The position numbers and the translations under genes are program-made. A stretch of 64,000 nt of DNA, from the NCBI GenBank assembly GCA_024690665.1, contig JAILOU010000015.1, forward strand, positions 1-64,000, written 5' to 3'. This document shows positions 1-6,469 of this stretch, in pieces; the stretch's first letter is position 1, and every line of letters begins with the position of its first letter. Below the pieces are notes generated by a model. It was not told the origin of the DNA, searched no databases, and saw only the letters and a program-made list of their open reading frames with translations. Origin of the DNA: Eubacterium sp. GTDB lineage: Bacteria > Bacillota > Clostridia > Lachnospirales > Lachnospiraceae.

Positions 1-1
1 T

Positions 2-433
2 GGCATTTATGTCAGGGTTCATCCAAAGTCATGGAAGAAGTTCAAGTCAAAACTGAAAGATTTATCTTCCCGTAAGTCTGTGCAGTCCATCAAGCCTAGT
101 CTTGAGAAAATCAAGGTATATGCGAGAGGATGGCTTAACTACTACGGCATAGCAAGCATGAAGAACAACATCGACGTTATCAATGGGTGGCTCTATCACA
201 GAATACGTATGTGTATATGGAAACAGTGGAAGAAGCCCAAGACAAAGGTGCGAAATCTGATTAAGATGGGCGTGCCCGAAGACTTGGCGTACATGGCTGG
301 TAACAGTCGGCGCGGTCATTGGTTTACCACGCATACAGTCGCAGTAAATATGGCAATGACAAAAGAAAGACTGATAAACGGTGGCTTCTATGATTTAGCC
401 ACAGCCTATCAGTCTGTGCACGTCAACTATTGA
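2..433 (+). CDS. Group II intron reverse transcriptase/maturase, C-terminal part
   Basis: The frame is open from base 2, so this is the tail of a longer protein cut by the window edge. The GTG at 80 given in the ORF track is internal. The visible 143 residues match the maturase-specific (X/thumb) domain of bacterial group II intron proteins, including the RGWLNYYG segment, a basic W-rich helix (CIWKQWKKPKTK) and an NSRRGHWF-like end. The protein splices its host intron and promotes retrohoming. Intron domains V and VI follow directly after the stop codon, which confirms the assignment. The RT catalytic YADD part lies outside the window. Confidence 0.93.
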   Translation, partial: GIYVRVHPKSWKKFKSKLKDLSSRKSVQSIKPSLEKIKVYARGWLNYYGIASMKNNIDVINGWLYHRIRMCIWKQWKKPKTKVRNLIKMGVPEDLAYMAGNSRRGHWFTTHTVAVNMAMTKERLINGGFYDLATAYQSVHVNY

Positions 434-434
434 A

Positions 435-504
435 AGCGCCGTATACCGAACGGTACGTACGGTGCTGTGAGAGGACGGGAGCTAATCACTCCCTCCTACT
501 CGAT
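435..504 (+). ncRNA. Group II intron domains V and VI, 3' end of intron
   Basis: Bases 435-466 fold as domain V: a lower helix (AGCGCCGTA with TACGGTGCT), a two-base CG bulge on the 3' side, and a short upper helix TACC/GGTA closed by a GAAC loop. Bases 469-502 form a GGGAG/CTCCC hairpin with unpaired A residues, as expected of branch-point domain VI. The intron probably ends near 503-504 (CGAT), a few bases from the stop codon of the convergent Mor-like gene. The exact splice site is inferred. Confidence 0.85.
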
Positions 505-511
505 CTCCATC

Positions 512-841
512 TTAATCTTTCAACTCTTTGATGATCTGTCTGACTCTTCGTTCGGTCAGATTAAGCAAAGTTGCCATCTCACGAGGCTTCATGGTATCAA
601 GATTCTCAGCGATAAAGTCACGGGTATATTCTTTTGAGTAGAGTCTTTGCGGAAATTGAATAGACATTCCGCGATACTCCTGCCATATTTTCCGCGCATT
701 TTGTTCGCCGATCAGATCGGTCAGTTCCTTGTAGATGGCACAATAGTGCTCTGGATTTGCACTCAATTTCATCACCTCTTTGTTTGATTTTAATGGAGCT
801 GTGTCGAAATTGGTATTTGCATTTTTCTCTGTAAATTTCAT
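512..841 (-). CDS. Mor-like transcription regulator
   Basis: 109 residues. The second half resembles the Mor/Middle-operon-regulator family of Mu-like phages and its chromosomal relatives: a helical dimerisation part (ELTDLIGEQNARKIWQEYRG), a conserved IQFPQRLYS segment, and a C-terminal helix-turn-helix (REMATLLNLTERRVRQIIKEL). It should bind DNA and activate or repress nearby promoters. The start is uncertain: ATG at 841 lies about 25 bases from a good GGAGG, while an internal ATG at residue 24 has an AGAGG only two bases upstream. No phage genes are visible nearby. The group II intron ends just past its stop codon. Confidence 0.7.
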   Translation of the reverse strand: MKFTEKNANTNFDTAPLKSNKEVMKLSANPEHYCAIYKELTDLIGEQNARKIWQEYRGMSIQFPQRLYSKEYTRDFIAENLDTMKPREMATLLNLTERRVRQIIKELKD

Positions 842-958
842 GGAAATATTCCAAGCGTATTTCGCTTGTTCCTCCTTTCTGAAGCGAATGGATGATTTGT
901 GCTTCTATAAAAGGCGGTGTTTTTTCCGCGAAATGAATTTTCCGGTTCTCAAAAAAAC

Positions 959-986
959 TTGCAATTTTTGAGAGAGATAGTATAAT
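959..986 (+). promoter_or_regulatory. Sigma-A type promoter of first MSDIMN gene
   Basis: TTGCAA, 16-base spacer, TATAAT. The -35 box lies inside an inverted repeat (CTCAAAAA...TTTTTGAG), a possible operator. A similar promoter with identical spacing lies exactly 600 bases downstream. Confidence 0.7.
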
Positions 987-991
987 GGTAC

Positions 992-1014
992 TACTAACAA
1001 ATGAATATTTAGTA
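992..1014 (+). promoter_or_regulatory. Leader hairpin TACTAA/TTAGTA
   Basis: An inverted repeat in the 5' leader between the -10 box and the ribosome binding site. The second paralog carries the mirror arrangement (TTAGTA...TACTAA) in the same place, so the pairing is kept although the bases swap sides. Confidence 0.4.
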
Positions 1015-1035
1015 ATAAGAAATGGAGGTAACAAG

Positions 1036-1434
1036 ATGTCAGATATCATGAATGTGGCAGGTTCGAATATATCTCCGAGTCCTGCAGTGAATACTACGAC
1101 GCAGGCCGACGAGGCTAAAATACCAGCAAGGAATTCGCAAGAGACGACTTCTGAAGATATTAAGAAAAAGACATTAGATCCTCAGAATGTGGTATCGATT
1201 TCTTCGAATGGAGATACGGTGCAGGTTAGCCAGGAAGGTAATGAAAGATCAGATGTTAGATTAGTGAGCACAGGAAGTCAGCAGAGTTTGAATAAGCCAT
1301 CTCTCGAAGAGGCATCGAGTGCTAGCATAGCCACGGCAGGGGATTATGCCGCTAATGGATTGACTGATGAGACGATGGAACAGATGATAGGCGAACAGAT
1401 AAGAACGCAGGAAATGCAAAATTATAATACCTAG
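1036..1434 (+). CDS. Small acidic protein, MSDIMN family, paralog 1
   Basis: I do not recognise a named family. 132 residues from the ATG at 1036, which sits behind GGAGG with good spacing; the track start at 985 overlaps the promoter. It has no signal peptide or membrane segment, and is polar, Ser/Thr/Glu rich and probably largely disordered. It shares three blocks with the next gene: the N-terminus MSDIMN...SP.PA.NTTT, a core of the form NVVS.S..GDTVQVS.EGNE..DV, and a C-terminus ending in Q(M/A)...NYNT. The core could form a short beta hairpin. It is monocistronic, with its own promoter and terminator. Confidence 0.75.
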   Translation: MSDIMNVAGSNISPSPAVNTTTQADEAKIPARNSQETTSEDIKKKTLDPQNVVSISSNGDTVQVSQEGNERSDVRLVSTGSQQSLNKPSLEEASSASIATAGDYAANGLTDETMEQMIGEQIRTQEMQNYNT

Positions 1435-1448
1435 TAAGTAATAAGATA

Positions 1449-1495
1449 AAAGGGTTTTCCGGGATGCAATTTGTATAACGGAAAGCCCTTTTTTG
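1449..1495 (+). terminator. Rho-independent terminator after paralog 1
   Basis: AAGGGTTTTCCG pairs with CGGAAAGCCCTT, followed by T residues. Loop and arm sequences are nearly the same as in the terminator of paralog 2. Confidence 0.85.
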
Positions 1496-1558
1496 TAATG
1501 GATTTCTGAAAATTAGGTAAAAAAAGATGCAAGATTCCGTCACCACTCATTGCAAAAC

Positions 1559-1586
1559 TTGCATTTTCTGAAAAAACTAGTATAAT
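1559..1586 (+). promoter_or_regulatory. Sigma-A type promoter of second MSDIMN gene
   Basis: TTGCAT, 16-base spacer, TATAAT, in a context (AAACTTGCA.TTT) shared with the promoter of paralog 1. Confidence 0.7.
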
Positions 1587-1633
1587 AGTACTGTTAGTAA
1601 ATATATTTGATACTAAGAAACGGAGGTAAGACG

Positions 1634-2218
1634 ATGTCGGATATTATGAATGCGGCAATGACGAATACATCTCCGATTCCTGCAACGAATACTACGACAC
1701 CAACTAGCGCTCCTAAGACATCGGAGGGACATGAGCAGGTTACTGCACCCGAAGAAGCTAAGAAAAGAGAGGATGAACTTGAAAACGTAGTATCGGTTTC
1801 TGAGGATGGAGATACGGTTCAGGTAAGTCCGGAAGGAAATGAAAAATTAGATGTGAAGGTAGTACGCGCAGAAACTGAGACAGATGATGAGCCGGTTAAT
1901 AATGAGGAGTCTGGAGTGCAAGATTTCCATATTGTTTCTTACGCCGGAATGTCAAATCAGCAGCTAGAACAGCTCTATCAGCAGGGAAAGATATCAAGAC
2001 ATGATTATGAAACTCAGATGGAAGTAAGAGAAGAGCGCGTAGAAAGTCAGCAGAGTGAGAACAGTCAGGAAACGGAAGAGATGGCGGGCTATAGCGCGCT
2101 TTCTGAAGAAGCGGACAGAATGGGAGAGGCCATTAAGGAAGCATATGAAGAAACGGCCAATGATACCATTGATGCACAGATCAGAATGCAGGCAGTTGAA
2201 AATTATAATACGCAATAA
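1634..2218 (+). CDS. Acidic protein, MSDIMN family, paralog 2
   Basis: 194 residues from ATG 1634, behind GGAGG; the upstream track start is not supported. It is a paralog of the preceding gene with the same N-terminal, core (ENVVSVSEDGDTVQVSPEGNE) and C-terminal blocks. An added central and C-terminal part is rich in Gln and Glu, including a helical segment MSNQQLEQLYQQGKISRHDYETQMEVREE, probably a coiled coil or a short oligomerisation motif. There is no signal peptide. The function is unknown. Tandem duplication with separate promoters suggests dosage or condition-specific expression. Confidence 0.78.
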   Translation: MSDIMNAAMTNTSPIPATNTTTPTSAPKTSEGHEQVTAPEEAKKREDELENVVSVSEDGDTVQVSPEGNEKLDVKVVRAETETDDEPVNNEESGVQDFHIVSYAGMSNQQLEQLYQQGKISRHDYETQMEVREERVESQQSENSQETEEMAGYSALSEEADRMGEAIKEAYEETANDTIDAQIRMQAVENYNTQ

Positions 2219-2230
2219 TGAGATATAAGA

Positions 2231-2275
2231 TAAGGGTTTTCTGTGATACAATTTGTATGACAGAAAACCTTTTTT
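2231..2275 (+). terminator. Rho-independent terminator after paralog 2
   Basis: AAGGGTTTTCTGT pairs with ACAGAAAACCTT, followed by a T-tract. Confidence 0.85.
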
Positions 2276-2296
2276 ATGTAGTGGGGGAATTAACAT

Positions 2297-3121
2297 ATGA
2301 AACAAATCAACAGAATCAAAGCCGTCTATTTTAGTCCGGCAGGATCGACAAAAGCAGTCGCGACCTATGCGGCAGAAAAACTTGGAGAACTTCTTAAGGT
2401 GCCGGTAGAGATGATTTCGTATACGCTGCCAAAAGAGCGTGAAGGGGCGTATGCATTTGCAGAAGATGAACTTGTCATCTGGGCAACGCCGGTTTATGCC
2501 GGTCGCATTCCGAATAAGACACTGGACTATGTAAAGGGTGCGCTTCATGGTAATCACACGATGATGATTCCGATTGTGGTATATGGGAACCGCAATTATG
2601 ATAATGCACTCGCGGAGCTTGCAGCGATTATGACAGAGCAGGGTGGCATTGTGATCGGTGCGGCAGCGATGGTGGCCAGACATGTATTTTCTAAACAGGT
2701 GGCAGCCGGAAGACCGAATGAGGATGACTATAAAAAGCTGGGAACATTTTGTGAGCAGATGGCACAGCGCGTAACAGATGAAGAGAAAATTAATACGGAT
2801 GAGATTCCGGGGCAGGCGCATCCGGATGCATATTATGTGCCGAAGAAGGTGGACGGAGAAGCAGCAAAGTTTTTGAAAGTAAAACCGAGATTGCATGAGA
2901 ATCTGTGTGATTCCTGCAAGGCCTGCGAACAGGTCTGTCCGATGGGGAGTATTGACTGGGATGGAAAGCATCCTGAATTTGCCCGAATCTGCATCAAATG
3001 TCAGGCGTGCGTACTTGCCTGTCATAAGGATGCCATCTACTTTGATGATGGAGATTTTGGTTCGCATGTAAGAAAGGTAGAGATGATCTGCAAGGAGACG
3101 CGTGAAGCAGAATTTTTCTAA
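2297..3121 (+). CDS. Flavodoxin-ferredoxin fusion (EFR1-type)
   Basis: 274 residues. The N-terminal half is a flavodoxin-like fold with the phosphate loop FSPAGSTKAV near residues 12-21 and WATPVYAGRIP further in. The C-terminal part carries two 4Fe-4S motifs, CDSCKACEQVCP at about 204-215 and CIKCQACVLACH at about 232-243. It should carry electrons between FMN and two clusters in the cytoplasm of an anaerobe; the physiological partner is not indicated by neighbours. GGGGGA precedes the ATG. It appears monocistronic and ends at a bidirectional terminator. Confidence 0.92.
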   Translation: MKQINRIKAVYFSPAGSTKAVATYAAEKLGELLKVPVEMISYTLPKEREGAYAFAEDELVIWATPVYAGRIPNKTLDYVKGALHGNHTMMIPIVVYGNRNYDNALAELAAIMTEQGGIVIGAAAMVARHVFSKQVAAGRPNEDDYKKLGTFCEQMAQRVTDEEKINTDEIPGQAHPDAYYVPKKVDGEAAKFLKVKPRLHENLCDSCKACEQVCPMGSIDWDGKHPEFARICIKCQACVLACHKDAIYFDDGDFGSHVRKVEMICKETREAEFF

Positions 3122-3125
3122 ATAA

Positions 3126-3165
3126 AAAATGACCGAAACCAAGTAGCGTGGTTTCGGTCATTTGC
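3126..3165. terminator. Bidirectional terminator between convergent genes
   Basis: AAATGACCGAAACC pairs perfectly with GGTTTCGGTCATTT. It lies between the stop codons of the flavodoxin-ferredoxin gene and the minus-strand 58-residue gene. Confidence 0.9.
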
Positions 3166-3170
3166 AATTT

Positions 3171-3347
3171 CTAGTATTCTACTGCAGGCAGATGATAATC
3201 ACGAGCTGTGTCATCAATGCAATCCTTAACGGTTAAAGTGCTTCTGATTTCACGCATGCTGTTTTCAAAGTCCTGTACTTTCTTTTCGTCCTTAACAGCT
3301 GCTTCATAGCTCTTGAATCTTTCCATTCCGATTTCGTTCATTGTCAT
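3171..3347 (-). CDS. 58-residue protein, xAVEY-tail family, copy 1
   Basis: This gene is too short for the ORF track. ATG at 3347 follows AGGAGG by nine bases, and TAG is at 3171. The product begins MTMNEIGMERFKSYEAAV and ends RDYHLPAVEY. It is paralogous to the gene at 5993-6169, which has exactly the same length: both share MERF..Y, FE.S.REI.S.LTV..C and Y.H.PAVEY, where H and PAVEY are invariant. It is highly charged and helical in the first 40 residues, with one Cys and no membrane segment. I do not recognise the family. The function is unknown; a small regulator or a peptide precursor are both possible. Confidence 0.85.
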   Translation of the reverse strand: MTMNEIGMERFKSYEAAVKDEKKVQDFENSMREIRSTLTVKDCIDDTARDYHLPAVEY

Positions 3348-3394
3348 CTCGATTGTCCTCCTAAATCAAACTCTTCATATACACATCGAGGTTT

Positions 3395-3423
3395 ATTCTA
3401 GTACCATTTTACAATTAAGTAAA
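3395..3423 (-). promoter_or_regulatory. Promoter of 58-residue gene copy 1
   Basis: Read on the minus strand: TTTACT, 17-base spacer, TAGAAT, with the -10 box 48 bases from the start codon. The -35 region TTTACTTAA is identical in copy 2, and the distance to the start codon is the same. Confidence 0.65.
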
Positions 3424-3465
3424 ACGCGAAATCATAAACGTATCCATAAGGAATACTTAACCATT

Positions 3466-3508
3466 GAAAAAAAAAGAAGCCACACACGGTGCGGGCCGCG
3501 GTGGCTTC
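3466..3508 (-). terminator. Minus-strand terminator with no obvious gene
   Basis: GAAGCCAC and GTGGCTTC pair around a GC-rich loop, followed on the minus strand by ten T residues. It would end a transcript entering from 3510-3800, where no convincing coding region exists, so a small RNA is possible. Confidence 0.6.
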
Positions 3509-3785
3509 ATACAATCTCATAGAGTGAGGAATAAGGTTTACATATAGTGGAATGAAATTATTTGTTTTTGATTGTTTTGTTTGTGGACAAACCTTATTCA
3601 AGGGGATGAGATGTATATAATAATCTGGGAAATATAAGACATTTGCTACAGTCTGGGGGGGAGTATGGTAGAATGCAGCAAGTTTGTCTCATATGATTCA
3701 CACTCTTTTTGTGTTCCCATCAATAAGTAAATGCATGGAGATTGCATTTTATTGCAAAAAAATTATTTTTTTTTATTTTTTTTAA
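3509..3785. other. Gene-poor intergenic stretch, possible small RNA
   Basis: No coding region is supported; the minus-strand ORF at 3398-3601 runs through the terminator above and has no ribosome binding site. On the plus strand an extended -10 (TGGTAGAAT) near 3664-3672 is followed about 65 bases later by a hairpin AAATGCA...TGCATTT near 3730-3750 and a T-rich run. That could give a short plus-strand RNA. Confidence 0.35.
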
Positions 3786-3835
3786 AAAAGAAGTACCGAG
3801 CCTCCTATATTAAGGAAGTTCGGTACTTTCTATAT
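3786..3835 (-). terminator. Terminator of sigma/anti-sigma operon
   Basis: GAAAGTACCGA pairs with TCGGTACTTC, followed by a T-rich run on the minus strand. The upstream arm overlaps the last codons of the anti-sigma gene. Confidence 0.85.
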
Positions 3836-5315
3836 CGTCGTCCGGCTCCGATTCGACGGTGGAATCGGAGTCGGTTGTTGATTGCGTGGCTTGCTTTGGT
3901 GAAGTGTTTTCAGGTGCCTGCTCTAAGGTAAAAGTAGAACTTAAACGCTCGGCCTTTTCCTGGGTATCACTTTTGATTCCATAGAGCACAACCGTGTAAG
4001 TTGTATCGTCCTCTAATGAGTCAGCATTTAGAACAAGCCGGTGCTTTGTTTTTTTGACAATTGTGGTATCAACGGTATTGCCTTCGTCGTCCTTAACAAT
4101 CGCTTTATAATGCTTGCCATAAGTGGCAGAAGTAGAAAAGCGAATACTGATATTGCCATTGGCTCTTGCAATGGTGTTTGTAATGGCAAGGGTCGTAGTG
4201 CTTTCTTGATTTGAATTAGTAGTTGATTCGGAATTTTGTTCAGAATTTGTATTGTTGCCGGAATCAGAACTTGTATTCGAATCTTTATTCGCAGAAGATG
4301 TTGGATTATCAGATGACGCTGAATTCTTTGGAGGGTTGGCAATCGAATTGCTTTCCTCGTGATCGGATTCTAGGTTATCTGATTCCGTGGTATCATCTGC
4401 AACCTTATCTGCTTTATCAGAAGACTTGCTAGAGGTAGTATCTTCTGGTTTAGAGTCAGAATTGTCAGGATTGTCAGAATTACTTGTAGTGTCATCGCCT
4501 TCGGATGTTTCATCTGACGCTTCCTCACTTGGCGTGACATGCATAACGGTAATGGAATCATCCTGCGTTAAATCAATCTGTGCATCTGCCAGATAGGCGT
4601 ATATGTTTTTTACGCTTTCATCTTTAAGGCCGGTTACATCGACGCCGGTATTCTCGGTGACATGCTGCAAGAAATAGTATTTTCCAACGGAGACTTGTTC
4701 TTCCTTGGCGGCGGTGGTCAGGTCTTCATCTTCTTCAAAAGACTGGCTGACCCATGTCGCATCAAGGGAATTGGCCTTGGCATAGTCGGTGATGGTCTCA
4801 TTAATCGTTTCGTCAATCGAGGTATCGTCGTCAGATTCTTTTGGACAATTTGAAACGATCAGGTCTGCAGTAGAATCTTCAAAGTATCCGTCTGAGTTAA
4901 GCTGCGTTAAAACCATGTTGACGGAATCGGATAGCTGCGTATCTTTATATTGGTGAACATCAATATCTTCTAGCAGATCGGCACCGTCTTCATTCTCGGC
5001 TAAGATGTCATTTACCATTCCATCTTTGTCATAAGTGATGCTGATACTTGGATTGACATCAATATATATCGTGCCTATGCTGTCGTCTGCAGAGGCATTT
5101 AGACCAAACGCCACCGCACACACAGCCGCTGCAGCAGCCGGTGGAAGCGTATATCGAAAGATTCGATAGGAATGCTTCTTTGGTGTTTCTTCTATAATAT
5201 AGTCATCGCTAAGCGTTGCTTCGTCGGCATCAATACGAGCCATGATTTCATCGAAGCAATCCGGTGCGAGTTCTTCAAATGCTGTCATTAAGTTGTCTTC
5301 TATGTGCTTGCTCAT
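3810..5315 (-). CDS. RsgI-like membrane anti-sigma factor
   Basis: 501 residues. The cytoplasmic N-terminus (1-52) should hold the sigma factor encoded upstream; it is followed by one membrane segment at about 56-74. The outer part starts with an RsgI-type domain with the hallmark TIYIDVNPSISITYD and the NEDG signature at about 82-111, extending to about 215. A long Ser/Asp/Asn-rich linker (about 262-375) follows, then a beta-rich domain resembling an Ig or fibronectin fold (about 383-470) and an acidic tail. The start codon overlaps the sigma stop (ATGA), so translation is coupled. Family knowledge suggests that an extracellular signal releases the sigma factor. The ligand is unknown. Confidence 0.88.
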   Translation of the reverse strand: MSKHIEDNLMTAFEELAPDCFDEIMARIDADEATLSDDYIIEETPKKHSYRIFRYTLPPAAAAAVCAVAFGLNASADDSIGTIYIDVNPSISITYDKDGMVNDILAENEDGADLLEDIDVHQYKDTQLSDSVNMVLTQLNSDGYFEDSTADLIVSNCPKESDDDTSIDETINETITDYAKANSLDATWVSQSFEEDEDLTTAAKEEQVSVGKYYFLQHVTENTGVDVTGLKDESVKNIYAYLADAQIDLTQDDSITVMHVTPSEEASDETSEGDDTTSNSDNPDNSDSKPEDTTSSKSSDKADKVADDTTESDNLESDHEESNSIANPPKNSASSDNPTSSANKDSNTSSDSGNNTNSEQNSESTTNSNQESTTTLAITNTIARANGNISIRFSTSATYGKHYKAIVKDDEGNTVDTTIVKKTKHRLVLNADSLEDDTTYTVVLYGIKSDTQEKAERLSSTFTLEQAPENTSPKQATQSTTDSDSTVESEPDDDIESTELP

Positions 5316-5863
5316 ACTGTGCCTCCCTTCTTCGTTTTTTGAACTGCTTCTTTTAATTTCTTTAGCGCCCGATTGTACTTGGATAATACCGTGCCGACCG
5401 GCATGTTAAGCTCGTCGGCAATCTCGCGATGCTTTAATCCCGTAATTAAATGCATAACGACGATGGTTCGTTCTTCCTCGCCTAGATGACGAAACAGCTG
5501 ATCAATCAAGATGCGATTGTCAGCATCTGAGATCTGGTTGACACTGATATCGTAGTCTTTAAGCTCATAAGCTCCGTCAACAAGATCTGTCTTTTCACTT
5601 CTGACTTTCATAAGAAATAGATTACGACTAATCTTAATAATCCAGGCCATCGGATTCCCGCGTTCCTTATATAAATGACTGGACTTATATATCTTTACAT
5701 AGGTATCTTGCAAGATATCTTTGGCATCCTCCTGACTTTTTGTCCAGGAAAGGATGACCGCAAACAGCGGTTTATAGGTTAGTCGATATAATTCTTCAAA
5801 AGCATTTTTGTCACCCTTGGCGATCTTATCAAATATACCGGGCGGAATACTTACTCGTTGCAT
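5312..5863 (-). CDS. ECF-type RNA polymerase sigma factor
   Basis: 183 residues from ATG 5863, which has GGAGGG about ten bases upstream; the longer track start (5971) adds an implausible leader. Region 2 is seen as YRLTYKPLFAVILSWTKSQEDAKDILQDTYVKIY, and region 4 as LGEEERTIVVMHLITGLKHREIADELNMPVGTVLSKYNRALKKLK. There are no regions 1 or 3, which is typical of the extracytoplasmic-function group. It forms an operon with the membrane anti-sigma factor that overlaps it by four bases. Its regulon is unknown; the nearest cell-surface genes are the corrinoid locus starting at 6470. Confidence 0.93.
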   Translation of the reverse strand: MQRVSIPPGIFDKIAKGDKNAFEELYRLTYKPLFAVILSWTKSQEDAKDILQDTYVKIYKSSHLYKERGNPMAWIIKISRNLFLMKVRSEKTDLVDGAYELKDYDISVNQISDADNRILIDQLFRHLGEEERTIVVMHLITGLKHREIADELNMPVGTVLSKYNRALKKLKEAVQKTKKGGTV

Positions 5864-5941
5864 AAGTGTAATACTCCCTCCATAAAAGGTTAATGCATAA
5901 TATCTTAAAATTATTGCATCATATTGAAAATAATGCAAATA

Positions 5942-5976
5942 AAAATGACGAATGCTCCGCAGGAGAAGCATCCGCC
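5942..5976 (-). terminator. Weak terminator after 58-residue gene copy 2
   Basis: GGATGCT pairs with AGCATTC (one G-T pair), followed on the minus strand by a T-rich stretch. Some readthrough into the sigma gene is plausible. Confidence 0.5.
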
Positions 5977-5992
5977 ATGAGAGGGGTACTAA

Positions 5993-6169
5993 TTAGTATT
6001 CTACAGCCGGAATGTGATAGATACGGTCCGGTTCTTTGTAGCATTTTGATACGGTTAAGCTGCTTTTGATTTCACGAAGGCTTTCTTCGAATTCCATTCT
6101 TTTGCGTTCCTGTGCAGCTGCATTTACATAGTTGTTAAATCTTTCCATTGCTAATTTTTTCATCATCAT
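5993..6169 (-). CDS. 58-residue protein, xAVEY-tail family, copy 2
   Basis: Also absent from the ORF track. ATG at 6169 follows AGGAGG by six bases, and the stop TAA is at 5993. The product begins MMMKKLAMERFNNYVNAAA and ends RIYHIPAVEY. It has the same length and aligned blocks as copy 1 (MERF, FE.SLREIKS, LTV..C, YHIPAVEY). The first 40 residues are basic and probably helical. It sits directly upstream of the sigma/anti-sigma operon on the same strand. The function is not known. Conservation is strongest in the middle and at the extreme C-terminus, which suggests the tail is a recognition element. Confidence 0.85.
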   Translation of the reverse strand: MMMKKLAMERFNNYVNAAAQERKRMEFEESLREIKSSLTVSKCYKEPDRIYHIPAVEY

Positions 6170-6216
6170 ATTAAGCCTCCTTTTTTGAATTAAGTATTTC
6201 TTCTTTGTTCACTATC

Positions 6217-6245
6217 ATCATAAAGCAGAAATTAAGTTAAGTAAA
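6217..6245 (-). promoter_or_regulatory. Promoter of 58-residue gene copy 2
   Basis: On the minus strand: TTTACT, 17-base spacer, TATGAT, with the -10 box 48 bases from the ATG. A second TTTACTTAA copy lies about 30 bases further upstream, so this motif may be a regulator site as well as a -35 element. Confidence 0.65.
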
Positions 6246-6469
6246 TCGAATGTTTCTTTACACATACTTAAGTAAAAGTGCGCATAAGGAGAAAACGGTA
6301 TTGAAACAATGTAAAAAATGACATAAAATGCGAAATATAAGGAAAAAATTAGCATTAAAAATATAAAATAATTTACTGCAATGTAAAAAAAATACAAAAC
6401 AAAGGCATATAAAATGTTAGAATGTGTATAGAATAGTGAAATACAATAATGCTGTGGGGAGCTTGAACT
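6246..6469. other. AT-rich leader region before the corrinoid locus
   Basis: About 220 AT-rich bases separate copy 2 from the toroid gene. A possible -10 (TATAGAAT) lies near 6427-6434. I looked for a cobalamin riboswitch (B12 box and the conserved multi-stem core) and see none. Confidence 0.5.

Noticed and set aside
618-1049. Minus-strand ORF of 143 aa
   Set aside because: Overlaps the Mor-like gene and the first promoter; composition and lack of a ribosome site indicate a shadow frame.
1994-3142. Long minus-strand ORF (382 aa)
   Set aside because: It runs antisense to the flavodoxin-ferredoxin and MSDIMN genes, has no ribosome site and its product is rich in His, Arg and Cys as typical of shadows.
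3398-3601. Minus-strand ORF of 67 aa
   Set aside because: It reads through a strong terminator stem, has no ribosome site and has no recognisable features.
6246-6469. Cobalamin riboswitch before the toroid gene
   Set aside because: Searched by eye for the B12 box and core stems; the region is AT-rich and shows none.
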